Numbered from the stretch's first letter, positions 29,186 to 40,256 are shown. The stretch is DNA of 57,625 nt from DASTBU01 sp035711845 (GCA_035711845.1 DASTBU010000130.1:1-57625); one strand, 5' to 3'. The notes: generated from the sequence alone by a model not told the origin. Translations and numbers: made by a program.

Positions 29186-31621
29186 TCACTCCTGCCTCAG
29201 GACGGTGTTCGGTTCCACGCGCAGCGCGCGCCGCGCAGGTGCGCAGGCGGCAATCAGGGCGACGATCGCGAGCACCAGCGGCACCAGCAAATACGTCAAC
29301 GGGTCCGACGGCGTGACGCCGTACAGCAGGGACTCCAGAAGTCTGGTCGCGATGGCGGCGCCGACGAGACCGAAGAGGACTCCGGCACACGTGACGCCAA
29401 GGCCCTCGCCGATGACGAGCCGCACGATGTGCTGCGGCCGCGCCCCCAGCGCCAGCCGCACGCCAATCTCGCGCGTGCGGCGGGCGACCGCATAAGCAAT
29501 GACGCCGTACACACCGATCGTCGCGAGCAGGAGCGCCATGACACCGCAGGTTGCCACGAGGGTGACCGTAAGGCGGCTGTCGGCGCTGGATTCGGCCATG
29601 TGCGCCGACAGGGTGAGCGCGCGAAAGACCGGAACGCTGCGGTTCACCGCCGTCAGCTCACGCCGGATCGTCTCGACCAGCAGGTGCGCGTCGCCCGCCG
29701 TTCTGGCAACAACCGTCATGCGCGCCACGTAGCTCTGATCCAGTGGGTAGTACACCATTGGCACGGGAGGGCTCTGGATCGTCACCCCGACGGTATTGCC
29801 GACCACGCCAACTATCTCGAGGACCGCGCCGCTCGAATCGGTGACACGCCTGCCGACGGCGCTTCCGCCAAAATAGCGGGCAGCGAGCAGCTCGTTGACA
29901 ATCGCGACCTGGTGGCCGTCACGCCGGTCCCGGGCGTCGAACGTCCGGCCCGCAATCAACGGAATCCTCAGCGTCTCGAAATACTGGCCGCCGACGACGT
30001 TGATGGGAAGCTCGGTGTCTTCACCGGGCTGCGGGTCGTAGCCTTCCATCTGGAACCCGCGGCGGCTCGGCCGTGAAGTGGGCAGGGTGTGCGCGAGGCT
30101 CGCGGCCTCGACCCCGCGCAGCGATCGCGCACGCTCGAGAGCGCTCGCATAGTAGCCCAGCCCCTGCTCCGGCGTGAACTCCGAGCGCGGCAGCTCAATG
30201 GTCGCCAGCACGGCGTTCCTGGCGGCGAATCCCGGATCGGCCGCCAGCGCGTTCGTCAGACTTCGGGTCAGGAGCGCCGCGGCGATGAGCAGCACGACCG
30301 CGACTGCCACCTGTCCGGCAACCAGCAGCCGACGGAGCGTGGACCTGGTACGGCTCTCCGACACACGGATCGTACCGCTTCGCAGCGCAGCAGCGCTGCC
30401 GGGTCCGGCAGCCTGAAGCGCCGGAGCGAGCCCGAAGAGGATGCTGCTCAGAACCGAGATACCCAGCACGAAGGCGAACGCTCTCGCATCCAGCCGTGTG
30501 TCGAGCAGCCTCGCCTGTTCGGCCGGAAAGAAGGATGGAAGCAGCTCGGACGTCCAGAGCGAAAAGAGCAAGCCGAGCGCCCCCCCGCAGAGTCCGAGCA
30601 GCAAGCTCTCGGTCAACAGCTGCCGGATCAGCCGCGTTCGTGCCGCACCCAGTGCCAGTCGGACCGCCATCTCCCGGTCGCGTGCAGTCGCCCTGGACAG
30701 CAGCAGGCTGGCAATGTTCGCGCACGCAATGAGCAGCACGAGGCCGACTGCCGTCATCAGAACGGCGCCCAGCGTGCTGACCATTGCACGAAACGCGGGA
30801 GGCAGCCACGTGTGCGGGACGACGATGATGGGGCGCGGCTCGCCGGGCGCGGCCAGGGTCCCCCGATTCGTCTCGGGATAGTGCTCGGCAAGACGGACGG
30901 CAACCGAGGAGACCTGCGCCTGGGCCGAGTTCAGCGTGGCACCGGGCGCGAGTCGCGCAACGATCCCGAACCCGCGGTTGCCGCGCTCGTCGGGTGTAGA
31001 GCTCGGTGGCAGCAGTGGCGTCCAGATCTCGGCGGATCGACCGAGGTCGAGCCCCGCGAATCGCGCCGGGGCGATGCCCACGATCGTGAAGTGTCGCCCG
31101 TTCAGTGTCAGCGTGGCGCCGAGAGCGGTCGGGCTCCCATCGAATCCGCGCTTCCAGAGGGAGTGACTGATGACGGCAATGGGCGCCGCGGCTGGATCCG
31201 TATCCGCATCGGTGAACAGCCTGCCGGCGGCGGGCTTCAACCCGAGGAGGTCGAAGTAACTGCCGCTGACGGCCGAGACTCGCACGCGCTCAACGAATTC
31301 GCCGACTCGTACGACGCCAGCATCTTCGTATTCGATCGCCATGCTGTCGAAGGCGCCCGTGAGCGAACGCAACGACTCGTAATCCGGATAGGACGAATCC
31401 CCGTACGGCCCACTGCTGAAGTCGCTCGTGTAAATGGCCAGGAGCGAGTGCGGATCGGCCACACCGGGCGCCGGCCGGAAGAGGAGCGCACTGACGAAAT
31501 TGAAGACGGTGACGTTGGCGCCGATGCCGACCGCCATCGTGAGAATGGCCGTCGCCGTGAACGACCGTGCCCTCGCCAGCAGACGCACCGAGTAGCGGAT
31601 GTCCTGAAGCAGGCTGCCCAT
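29186..31621 (-). CDS. ADOP-type (MacB-like, duplicated FtsX) permease
   Basis: About 811 residues from the ATG at 31621 (MGSLLQDIRYSVRLLARARSF); the frame continues 24 codons further upstream. Order: N-terminal membrane helix, MacB-type periplasmic core domain (residues about 50-240), three-helix FtsX domain with EMAVRLALGAARTRLIRQLLTES, linker, second membrane helix, second periplasmic core, and second FtsX domain with EIGVRLALGARPQHIVRLVI. This duplicated architecture without an adjacent ATP-binding gene is the acidobacterial duplicated orphan permease. The substrate is unknown and export of peptides or lipids is only inferred. It is divergent from the response regulator. Confidence 0.93.
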   Translation of the reverse strand: MGSLLQDIRYSVRLLARARSFTATAILTMAVGIGANVTVFNFVSALLFRPAPGVADPHSLLAIYTSDFSSGPYGDSSYPDYESLRSLTGAFDSMAIEYEDAGVVRVGEFVERVRVSAVSGSYFDLLGLKPAAGRLFTDADTDPAAAPIAVISHSLWKRGFDGSPTALGATLTLNGRHFTIVGIAPARFAGLDLGRSAEIWTPLLPPSSTPDERGNRGFGIVARLAPGATLNSAQAQVSSVAVRLAEHYPETNRGTLAAPGEPRPIIVVPHTWLPPAFRAMVSTLGAVLMTAVGLVLLIACANIASLLLSRATARDREMAVRLALGAARTRLIRQLLTESLLLGLCGGALGLLFSLWTSELLPSFFPAEQARLLDTRLDARAFAFVLGISVLSSILFGLAPALQAAGPGSAAALRSGTIRVSESRTRSTLRRLLVAGQVAVAVVLLIAAALLTRSLTNALAADPGFAARNAVLATIELPRSEFTPEQGLGYYASALERARSLRGVEAASLAHTLPTSRPSRRGFQMEGYDPQPGEDTELPINVVGGQYFETLRIPLIAGRTFDARDRRDGHQVAIVNELLAARYFGGSAVGRRVTDSSGAVLEIVGVVGNTVGVTIQSPPVPMVYYPLDQSYVARMTVVARTAGDAHLLVETIRRELTAVNRSVPVFRALTLSAHMAESSADSRLTVTLVATCGVMALLLATIGVYGVIAYAVARRTREIGVRLALGARPQHIVRLVIGEGLGVTCAGVLFGLVGAAIATRLLESLLYGVTPSDPLTYLLVPLVLAIVALIAACAPARRALRVEPNTVLRQE

Positions 31622-31897
31622 GCTGGTGGCGCGAGCGAAGGATATGCCAGAAACCCTCCGGAAACAGGCCTGATTCGAGCCCGAGCGGCCCACTTCATGC
31701 CCGCTTTTGCAAACGGCGTCTCGGAAACGGACATTTCAGGCGGGTGGGGTGCGGCGTCACGTGCCGAGGCATACCCGATTCCTCCCGAAGCGCTGCGATA
31801 GAGTGTGAGGTTCGAGGCACGGCCAGCCGATCCTGTCAGTGTTGATAGTGTCGGGCCGGCCTCGTCGTGGTATCTCACGGAGACGGATCCGCGGATC

Positions 31898-32587
31898 ATG
31901 GCCAGACGATCCACCAGATCGGAACAGTCGGCGGCGGGGGCCGGCAGCCCCACAGCGCTGAAGATCGCCATCATCGAGGATCAGCCGGAGATCCGGGAAG
32001 GTCTGGCTGCGCTCATCAACGGAACGGAGGGGTACCGCTGCATCTCGAGCTTCCGTTCGATGGAGGACGCGCTCGCGCAAATCGGGCACAGCCTGCCGGA
32101 TGTCGCGCTGATTGATATCGGTCTGCCTGGGATGTCGGGCATCGAGGGCACCAGGCTGCTGAAGGAACGGTATCCCAACCTCCTGCTGTTGATCCTGACG
32201 GTATACGATGATGACGACCGCATCTTCGCGGCGCTGTGCGCGGGCGCCTGCGGATACCTTCTGAAGAAGACGCCGTCTGCCCGGCTCCTCGAGAGCTTGA
32301 AGGAGGCCATGAGCGGGGGCGCCCCGATGACGCCGGAGATTGCGCGGCGCGCCATCGGACTGTTCCAGCGGTTCCAGCCTCCGCGGCACGCCGATTACCA
32401 CCTCACACCTCACGAAGTCCGCCTGCTGAAGATGCTCGTGCAGGGCCACAACTACACGAGTGCGGCCGCGGAGCTCCGTGTCAGCTTCAGCACCATCGCG
32501 TTCCACATGCAGAACATCTATCAGAAGCTGCAGGTGCACTCGAAGTCAGAAGCGGTGGCAAAGGCGCTGCTGAATGGGTTGGTATAG
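31898..32587 (+). CDS. NarL/LuxR-family response regulator
   Basis: 229 residues from ATG 31898; an upstream ATG at 31805 adds residues without homology. The receiver domain covers about 21-140, with acidic pocket D28 and phospho-acceptor D73 in ALIDIGLPG, and KK near 115 at the conserved lysine position. The C-terminal LuxR-type helix-turn-helix (about 165-225) reads LTPHEVRLLKMLVQGHNYTSAAAELRVSFSTIAFHMQNIYQKL. The likely partner is the HisKA_3 kinase at 34955, separated from it by a gene on the opposite strand. Targets are unknown; the divergent permease is a candidate. Confidence 0.93.
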   Translation: MARRSTRSEQSAAGAGSPTALKIAIIEDQPEIREGLAALINGTEGYRCISSFRSMEDALAQIGHSLPDVALIDIGLPGMSGIEGTRLLKERYPNLLLLILTVYDDDDRIFAALCAGACGYLLKKTPSARLLESLKEAMSGGAPMTPEIARRAIGLFQRFQPPRHADYHLTPHEVRLLKMLVQGHNYTSAAAELRVSFSTIAFHMQNIYQKLQVHSKSEAVAKALLNGLV

Positions 32588-32592
32588 GCTGT

Positions 32593-32645
32593 CAGCTTCC
32601 AGTTCCCAGTGCCCAGTTTCCAGTTTCCGCTGTCAGCTGCCAGGT
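32593..32645 (+). repeat. heptanucleotide array CAG(C/T)TNC
   Basis: 7-base steps at 32593, 32600, 32607, 32614 and 32621, with units such as CAGCTTC, CAGTTCC and CAGTTTC, then CAGCTGC. It lies between the converging 3' ends of the response regulator and the winged-helix regulator. The rest of the gap (to 32811) shows no gene. Confidence 0.85.
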
Positions 32646-32811
32646 GCAACCCTCCGAATTCGCTGATGTTGCAGCCGTGCTGGTCCTGCTGGCGGTCGTC
32701 CAGGGGTCGTTCCGTGCAGGGACAGGGGCAGACACCGAGCCAGGTCGAGGTCGTCGACACACCGACAAGGGCTCACGGACGCTGAACGCTGATCTGCTGG
32801 ATGTTGGGTGC

Positions 32812-34713
32812 TCACGACGGCAGATTGAGCTGGCGCACCAGGTTCTCGAAACGCGCGTTTCCGCGCAGCGGGTCGAAGATGGGTTCTGTTTTCAGCACGC
32901 ACAGGTACCACTCGCGGCTGCGAGCGGCCGCCTCCAGCGCATCGACGGCTCTGTCCGCCTCGCCCGCGCCCAGGTGCGCGAGCGCAAACACAAACGGCGA
33001 GACGGGCTGCGTCCGGGCACGCGTCCGGAGCTCGGACAGCATCGCGGTGGCGCGGCTGACGAGTCCGGCACGTCCGTAGGCCACGGCCAGCTGCGCCAGC
33101 ATCTCCGAGCTCCGGTTCGACGCGATCAGCCCTTTCTCGAGGGCCCCCACGGCCTCATCGTGGCGGCCCAGCATCGACAGAGCCAGACCGCGCGGCAGGT
33201 ACGGCATCGGATGATCCGGGTCGAGCTCAATCGCCCGCTGCAGCTCGTCGAGCGCGGCCTCGTACTGTCGTGCGCGGTACAGGACCAGCCCGACGTGCGC
33301 GTTGGTGACCACCGACAACGGATCCAGTCGCCGCGCCAACCGCGCCTCCGCAATCGCCTCTTCGAAGCGGCCTACGTAGGACAAGTACTCCGAATACAGC
33401 TTGTGCGCGTACGCGAAGTTCGGATTCAGCTCGACCGCGCGGTGGAATGCGTGTTCGGCGCCGCTCCAGTTCCAGTCGTGCTCGGCGAGGATGACACCGA
33501 GCCAGGCATGCACTGCCGCGTTCTGCTCGTCGAGCGCACGTGCCCGCACCAACGCTTCGCGCGCGCGGGTGATTGCGTCCTTCGCGGGAGCGTCCGCATA
33601 CGTGAGGCCGAGGATGTGCGCATCGGCGAGGCCGACGTAGGCGAGCGCGTAATTCGGCTCCAGCGCGATGGCCCGCTCGAAGTACTCCTGGGCCGTGTGG
33701 ATGGCCTTCGCCGTGCGCTGCTCCAGGAAATAGCGTCCTCTCAGTGCCGCTTCATGAGCGTCCCAGCGGACCTGCCGGCTGCCAGGTGACGAAGCCGGGG
33801 CCACGCCGGGCAGCCGTACCTGGAGCTCGCCCGCGACCGCGCGCGCAATCTCGGTCTGCACCGGCAGCAGGTCTCCCAAGGTGCGATCGTAGAAATCCGC
33901 CCAAACGTGCGTTTCGTCGCTCGCGCGGATCAGCTGCGCGGCCACACGGATTCTGTCGCCATCGTGTCTCACGCTTCCCTCGAGCACATAGTCCACGCCC
34001 AGTTCGCGGGTGATCTGTCTGACTGGCTTCGCGGTCCCCTTGTAACCCATCACGGAGGTACGGGCAATGACACCCAGCCGTGCCGCTTCGAGCTGGCCGA
34101 GACTGCCGATCAGCTCCTCGGTCAGTCCATCGCTGAAATACTCCTGTTCCTGATCCCCCGACAGGTTCGCGAACGGCAACACCGCCAGCATGAGACGGCC
34201 GTCTGTCCCGCTCGACGGCGTGGGCGTGGCTCGATACGACCAGACTGCCGCGGCGAGCGCGAAGACGACCAGGATGGCCGCAGCATACGGAAGTGGAACA
34301 CGACGAGGCGGAGGGGTCGTGCTCGAGGATTCGTCTCGCGCGGCGCTCGCGGGGCTGCGAAGCGGTGCGGCGACGACCGCAGGCTCACCGGGCTCGATGT
34401 TCCCGATGAAGCGGTAGCCGCGCCTGGGAATCGTCTCGATGTACCGGGGCTGATCCGCGGAATCGGTCAGCGCGGCGCGCAGCTTGTTGACCGCCGCGTG
34501 CACTCCGTGCTCGAAGTCGACGAACGTCTCCGAACCCCAGAGCCGTGCGCGCAGTTCCTCGCGCGTGACCACTTCTCCCGGCCGCTCCAGCAGGACGCCG
34601 AGAACCTGGAGCGGTTGACCGTAAATTCTGATCTTCGTCCCGTGCTTGTGCAATTCGCCGTTGAGGAGATCGACGGCGAACGGCCCGAAGCGAACCACGT
34701 GTAGCTGTGGCAT
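32812..34713 (-). CDS. membrane-anchored winged-helix regulator with TPR repeats (CadC/ToxR-like)
   Basis: Encodes 633 residues. The OmpR-type winged helix covers about 5-105 (VVTREELRARLWG, VNKLRAALTD, RYIETIPRRGYRFIG). A proline-rich linker and one membrane helix (about 139-162, PYAAAILVVFALAAAVW) follow, and then a TolB-N/FlgO-like domain (LMLAVLPFANLSGDQEQEYFSDGLTEELI, residues 172-300). At least six TPR units fill the rest to about 620. The layout implies a cytoplasmic DNA-binding head and a periplasmic sensing part. It sits between and opposite to the response regulator and kinase genes. Confidence 0.9.
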   Translation of the reverse strand: MPQLHVVRFGPFAVDLLNGELHKHGTKIRIYGQPLQVLGVLLERPGEVVTREELRARLWGSETFVDFEHGVHAAVNKLRAALTDSADQPRYIETIPRRGYRFIGNIEPGEPAVVAAPLRSPASAARDESSSTTPPPRRVPLPYAAAILVVFALAAAVWSYRATPTPSSGTDGRLMLAVLPFANLSGDQEQEYFSDGLTEELIGSLGQLEAARLGVIARTSVMGYKGTAKPVRQITRELGVDYVLEGSVRHDGDRIRVAAQLIRASDETHVWADFYDRTLGDLLPVQTEIARAVAGELQVRLPGVAPASSPGSRQVRWDAHEAALRGRYFLEQRTAKAIHTAQEYFERAIALEPNYALAYVGLADAHILGLTYADAPAKDAITRAREALVRARALDEQNAAVHAWLGVILAEHDWNWSGAEHAFHRAVELNPNFAYAHKLYSEYLSYVGRFEEAIAEARLARRLDPLSVVTNAHVGLVLYRARQYEAALDELQRAIELDPDHPMPYLPRGLALSMLGRHDEAVGALEKGLIASNRSSEMLAQLAVAYGRAGLVSRATAMLSELRTRARTQPVSPFVFALAHLGAGEADRAVDALEAAARSREWYLCVLKTEPIFDPLRGNARFENLVRQLNLPS

Positions 34714-34954
34714 CAGCGCCTCGAGGGGAGCAGGGCCCCCATTCTAGCATCCAGCTCGTACGACGCACTCCGGCCCGATCGCCTTGTGGCGCAACGGGTT
34801 CCTGAATGAGGTCGGAAGGAGGCGCAAATGAGGCGCCGGGCATTGCGAGTCCTCCGGGTCGGACGTAATCAGAATGCATCATGGATGGGGCGACGTCAGC
34901 CGGCTCATCCTTTGGGGCTCCCACTTCAAGACGAGAAGAACCAGGAGAACACCG

Positions 34955-36001
34955 ATGAGTCGCGGGATCCCGGGAGAGGGGCCTCTTCAAACGCCAGTGC
35001 GGTGTCACCGAGCGGCGCGCCATCGAATCCCGGCGGACGCTCGACGCGCGCCAGCTCGACTGGGGCGCATCTGCGGATCTCAGGGTCGCGGCGTCCTGCA
35101 ACGTGGAGTTCCGCCCGGTGAGGACCTCCAAACCGCGCGTCCAGACACCTCGCAATCGCGCGATCGCCGTATGCCGCCGCGTAGCGTCATCGACCGGCAG
35201 CACGTATCCGGGCGGACCCACGCGGCCGTGGACGTGGGTGGCCGGGCGTTGCTCGAACCTCTACCGCCGGTCCGGCCCCGCTGGTGGTTCCTGACCGTCG
35301 CCGCGTGTCTCGCGCTCGGCGGGTGCGCGCTGCACCGTCTCCGCCTTGGACGGATGCTCGAGCTCCAGCGGATCCGGACGCGCATCGCCACGGATCTGCA
35401 CGACGACATCGGATCCAGCCTGACCCAGATTGCCATCCTCACCGAGGTGGCCGAGCGCAGCATGAGGCGCGCGGATGCCGCCGCGGTCGAACCGATTGCG
35501 CGTGTGTCGCTGATTTCCCGCGAGCTGGTGGACTCGATGAGCGAGATCGTCTGGGCGATCAATCCGCGGAACGATCGAATGCAGGACCTTGCGTCGCGCA
35601 TGCGCCGCTTCGCTGCGGACATGCTGACCGGAAGCCGGATCGCGCTCCGCTTTCGGATGCCGGACGGTGTGCAGAACGTTGTCGTCGATGCGGAGCTCAG
35701 GCGGCAGGTGCTGCTGATCTTCAAGGAAGCGATTCACAACGCCGTGCGTCATTCCGGATGCACCGAGGTGCAGGTCGATCTGGGACTGGACCACCGGTGT
35801 CTCGTCCTGTCGATCAGCGACAACGGGCAGGGTTTCGATCCCCGGTACACGCCGGCCGGACACGGACTCCACAGCATGGAGGCTCGTGCGAACAGTCTAC
35901 ACGGCCGTGTGGAGATCGCGTCGGTAGCCGGCCGGGGTACGGCAGTCCGCGGCGTCATTCCGCTGGCCCGGCGGGCGGCCGCTGCGCGAAAGGCCAGCTG
36001 A
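34955..36001 (+). CDS. HisKA_3 sensor histidine kinase with eroded N-terminus
   Basis: 348 residues from ATG 34955 (AGGAGA eight bases upstream); an earlier ATG is at 34874. The C-terminal half is a clean NarX-type kinase: membrane helix (RWWFLTVAACLALGGCAL), H-box DLHDDIGSSLTQIAIL, N-box EAIHNAVRHSG, G1 DNGQGF and G2 GHGLHSMEARA. The first ~110 residues are Arg/Pro-rich without structure, unlike the kinase part. Acidobacterial kinases of this type normally carry beta-propeller and Y_Y_Y sensor domains here. I infer truncation or frameshift of that sensor. The gap before it (34714-34954) shows nothing else. Confidence 0.75.
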   Translation: MSRGIPGEGPLQTPVRCHRAARHRIPADARRAPARLGRICGSQGRGVLQRGVPPGEDLQTARPDTSQSRDRRMPPRSVIDRQHVSGRTHAAVDVGGRALLEPLPPVRPRWWFLTVAACLALGGCALHRLRLGRMLELQRIRTRIATDLHDDIGSSLTQIAILTEVAERSMRRADAAAVEPIARVSLISRELVDSMSEIVWAINPRNDRMQDLASRMRRFAADMLTGSRIALRFRMPDGVQNVVVDAELRRQVLLIFKEAIHNAVRHSGCTEVQVDLGLDHRCLVLSISDNGQGFDPRYTPAGHGLHSMEARANSLHGRVEIASVAGRGTAVRGVIPLARRAAAARKAS

Positions 36002-36066
36002 TCCCGCAGTGTCGATGGCGCTGCGGTGCAGGCATTGGTGGCTGTGTAGTAGAAGGAGTAATCCAC

Positions 36067-37467
36067 ATGAAACCTATGTGGTTCTGCATCCTCCTGCTGA
36101 CGCTCGTGGCAGCGCCCCAGGTGAAGGAGGACTGGCTTCGGTTTCGAGGGCCCAACGGTTCCGGCGTCTCGGAATCGACTGGCGTGCCAGCCGAGTTCGA
36201 TCCCTCCCGGAACGTCCTGTGGAAGACACCGGTCCCATTCGGCCGATCCTCTCCAATCGTTGCCGGCAGTCGCATTTTTCTCACGGCAGCCGAAGGCGAG
36301 AAACTGATCACGCTCTGCCTCGATCGTCAGACAGGAAAGATCATCTGGCGGAGCGAGGTGACGCGTGCGCGCCACATGCCGATCTTCACAGGCAACGATG
36401 CCGCTTCACCGACGCCGGTCAGCGACGGGACAAACGTGTACGTGTTCTTCGCCGAACTGGGCCTTATTTCCTACGGGCCGTACGGCAAGGAACGGTGGCG
36501 CGTCCCACTGGGTCCGTTCAACAGCTTCTACGGGCTCGGCGCGTCGCCGGTGATGGCTGGCGACACGGTCGTGATGGTCTGTGATCAACGGACCAACTCT
36601 TTCGTGATTGCGGTCGATGCGCGGGATGGCAAGGTTCGATGGCAGATCGACCGGCCGAGCCCCGTCGAAGGCTATGCGACGCCTGTGATCTACTCGCCGC
36701 CTGAAGGAGAGCCGCAGCTGCTTGTATTCGGCTCGCACGCGCTGGAAGCCTACGCTCTGAAAACCGGCGCGCGTCTCTGGTGGGTCCACGGGGTGGGATA
36801 CGCGCCGAAGGGTGTGCCGGTGGTCGGCCGCGAGCTGGTGTACGTCAGCGCACCTGGTGGCGATGCGCCGGTGTTTCCACCGTTCGACGAGGGACTGAAG
36901 CAGTTCGACGCGAACGGGGACGGGCGTGTCCAGCGGCAGGAGACGCGTTCCGACCCGTACATTCACGAGCACTTCGGATGGATGGACCCGAACGGTGATG
37001 GGGCGATCGATCGCGCCGAATACGAGGTGGTCTGGAAGGCGAGCGCCGGCGGTCATGGACTGACGGCCATCCGGCCCGGCGGCAAAGGCGACATGACAGC
37101 CGCGAGCGTGGCCTGGCGCGTGAAGAAGGGATATCCAAACGTTGCCGCGCCGCTTTTTTACAAAGATGTTCTGTATGTCGTCAGAACCGGCGGCATCATC
37201 ACGTCGCTCGGTCCGCAAACCGGCGGCATCCTGAAAACCGGCAGAAGCGAATCCGCGATCGAGGAGTACTACTCGTCGCCGGTCGCCGCCGACGACAAGG
37301 TCTTCCTGATCAGCGAGAGCGGAAAAGTGACTGTGCTGAAGGCCGGCGGACAGTGGGAGATCGTCGCCGTCAACGATCTCGACGAGGAAGTCTGGGCGAC
37401 ACCGGCCATTGCGAATGGGACAATCTACGTCCGAACGCGGACCGCCATATATGCGTTCGGTCGATGA
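36067..37467 (+). CDS. secreted PQQ-like beta-propeller protein with EF-hands
   Basis: 466 residues from ATG 36067, with AAGGAG about ten bases upstream. A short signal peptide (MKPMWFCILLLTLVAAPQ) precedes a WD40/PQQ-like propeller with repeated blades (GSRIFLTAAEGEKLITLCLDRQTGKIIW, SFVIAVDARDGKVRWQ). Two EF-hand loops (DANGDGRVQRQE and DPNGDGAIDRAE) are inserted in the second half, near residues 280-320. The PQQ-dehydrogenase catalytic signature is absent, so it is probably a scaffold or binding protein. The frame is open upstream into the kinase gene but without homology. Confidence 0.85.
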   Translation: MKPMWFCILLLTLVAAPQVKEDWLRFRGPNGSGVSESTGVPAEFDPSRNVLWKTPVPFGRSSPIVAGSRIFLTAAEGEKLITLCLDRQTGKIIWRSEVTRARHMPIFTGNDAASPTPVSDGTNVYVFFAELGLISYGPYGKERWRVPLGPFNSFYGLGASPVMAGDTVVMVCDQRTNSFVIAVDARDGKVRWQIDRPSPVEGYATPVIYSPPEGEPQLLVFGSHALEAYALKTGARLWWVHGVGYAPKGVPVVGRELVYVSAPGGDAPVFPPFDEGLKQFDANGDGRVQRQETRSDPYIHEHFGWMDPNGDGAIDRAEYEVVWKASAGGHGLTAIRPGGKGDMTAASVAWRVKKGYPNVAAPLFYKDVLYVVRTGGIITSLGPQTGGILKTGRSESAIEEYYSSPVAADDKVFLISESGKVTVLKAGGQWEIVAVNDLDEEVWATPAIANGTIYVRTRTAIYAFGR

Positions 37468-37898
37468 TCGGCGTACTTGAACGCGACCACCGAGACGATC
37501 TCCAGCAAGCCTTCTGACGGCCAGTGAAGGGCCGAGCGCCGTGCTCCCCGGAATAATCTGCGGATCTTCGCTGTGGAAGCCGAGGATCTGCAGCCGCGTC
37601 GTCGCAAGGTCCTCCCGGGCCACGCGGCGCGTGATGTCCAGCAGCCTGCCGGCGGCGTCCCCTCCAGCCGCGTTGCGAAGCTGATCCCATCGTCGCTGAT
37701 GCTGCTCACCTCGACGGTCATCTGTAGTCCCCTTGCGCGATGCGCTTCTCGAGAGGACCAGCGTCGGGCCATGGACGGCGAAGGTGACCTTCAGTCCCGC
37801 AACGAGCGGGACCTCAGGCGCTGCCTGCCGAGCAGCACAAGGGGAAGGACGGCTGCGGCAGCGAGAGCGAGGTAACAGGTGCGCGTACGAAGTGGCAT
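37468..37898 (-). pseudogene. multiply frameshifted remnant of a secreted protein
   Basis: Reading the minus strand from ATG 37898 gives a signal peptide (MPLRTRTCYLALAAAAVLPL). Recognisable protein sequence then hops between frames: PEVPLVAGLKVTFAVHG, EKRIAQGDY, MTVEVSSISDDGISFATRLEG, LLDITRRVAREDLATTRLQI with FHSEDPQIIPGSTALGPSLAV, and finally LLEIVSVVAFKYADH. At least four frame changes are needed, so it is a decayed gene. The pattern (GDY..., HSEDPxxxPGSTALG) resembles, from memory, the N-terminal domain found before OmpA modules in secreted acidobacterial proteins. The downstream OmpA part is missing. Confidence 0.65.
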
Positions 37899-37991
37899 GG
37901 ACCCTCTGGACCGCCGGAATCTCAGCGCCTCGACAGGTCCTTTGAGAGCGATCGCACCATCGGCGCGGCCGGCGCCGGGAAGCCGCTGCTG

Positions 37992-37997
37992 TATAGT
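37992..37997 (+). promoter_or_regulatory. possible -10 element for thiC
   Basis: TATAGT at 37992-37997 lies 17 bases before the thiC ATG, with GAGGAAGG (38005-38012) as ribosome site between. No clear -35 box. The spacing leaves almost no leader and no room for a TPP riboswitch downstream of it. Confidence 0.35.
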
Positions 37998-38014
37998 GTG
38001 GCTGTGAGGAAGGT

Positions 38015-39715
<1,701 letters not shown>

Positions 39716-39728
39716 AGTCCCCGGAACG

Positions 39729-40256
39729 TCAGCGTCCAACCGTTCCCGCCGGGGAGGGAACAGCCTGGATGATGGTCTTGAAGCGCTGGCCCTCCGGGCC
39801 GGCGAACGGGTTGAGGTATCCAGGCGATCCGCCCCACGTGTAGTCCTTGACCGTGATCCCGGGCGGAAACGCCATCGTCTCCTCCCTGAATCGCCCGACG
39901 TCGAACATGTGCACCGGGGGTTCCTCGTACACCAGTTCTCCGCGCTGCTTGAGGGCGGATCGGTAGTACGCCACGATGTCGGCGAAGGAGGCGTTGGTGC
40001 CGAACAGGTAGTAGCGCTGGCCTCGGCCCGCGTCGTACGAGGTGATGAACTCCGCCGTCGGGTAGATCGGCATTCCGAGCGTGGCCTCGGTTGGCACGGC
40101 GCCACCCTGCGGCGCCCCCGGCTGTGGTGGCGGCTGCGCCGGTTTCTGCGGGTCTCCGGGACGAGGAAACGGTACGGGCCTCTGGGCCAGCCCGGAACCG
40201 GTCATGGTGAGGGCGAAGGCTGTCACCAGAACCGTTCGAAACAGGTAGCGCGGCAT
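39729..40256 (-). CDS. secreted proline-rich protein of unknown function
   Basis: A 175-residue protein with a signal peptide (about 1-24, MPRYLFRTVLVTAFALTMTGSGLAQ). A Pro/Gln/Gly-rich segment to about 55 follows, then a globular part with LGMPIYPTAEFITSYDAGRGQRYYLFGTN and YYRSALKQRGELVYE. The phrase IVAYYRSALKQRGE recalls small periplasmic proteins in which a peptide crosses a pseudo-dimer, but I cannot assign a family. It ends 13 bases from the convergent thiC stop and is divergent from the peptidase gene. Confidence 0.75.
   Translation of the reverse strand: MPRYLFRTVLVTAFALTMTGSGLAQRPVPFPRPGDPQKPAQPPPQPGAPQGGAVPTEATLGMPIYPTAEFITSYDAGRGQRYYLFGTNASFADIVAYYRSALKQRGELVYEEPPVHMFDVGRFREETMAFPPGITVKDYTWGGSPGYLNPFAGPEGQRFKTIIQAVPSPAGTVGR

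Noticed and set aside
37899..38014. TPP riboswitch upstream of thiC
   Set aside because: The conserved CUGAGA and the ACC...UGAUCUGG segments are absent from the 115 bases upstream.
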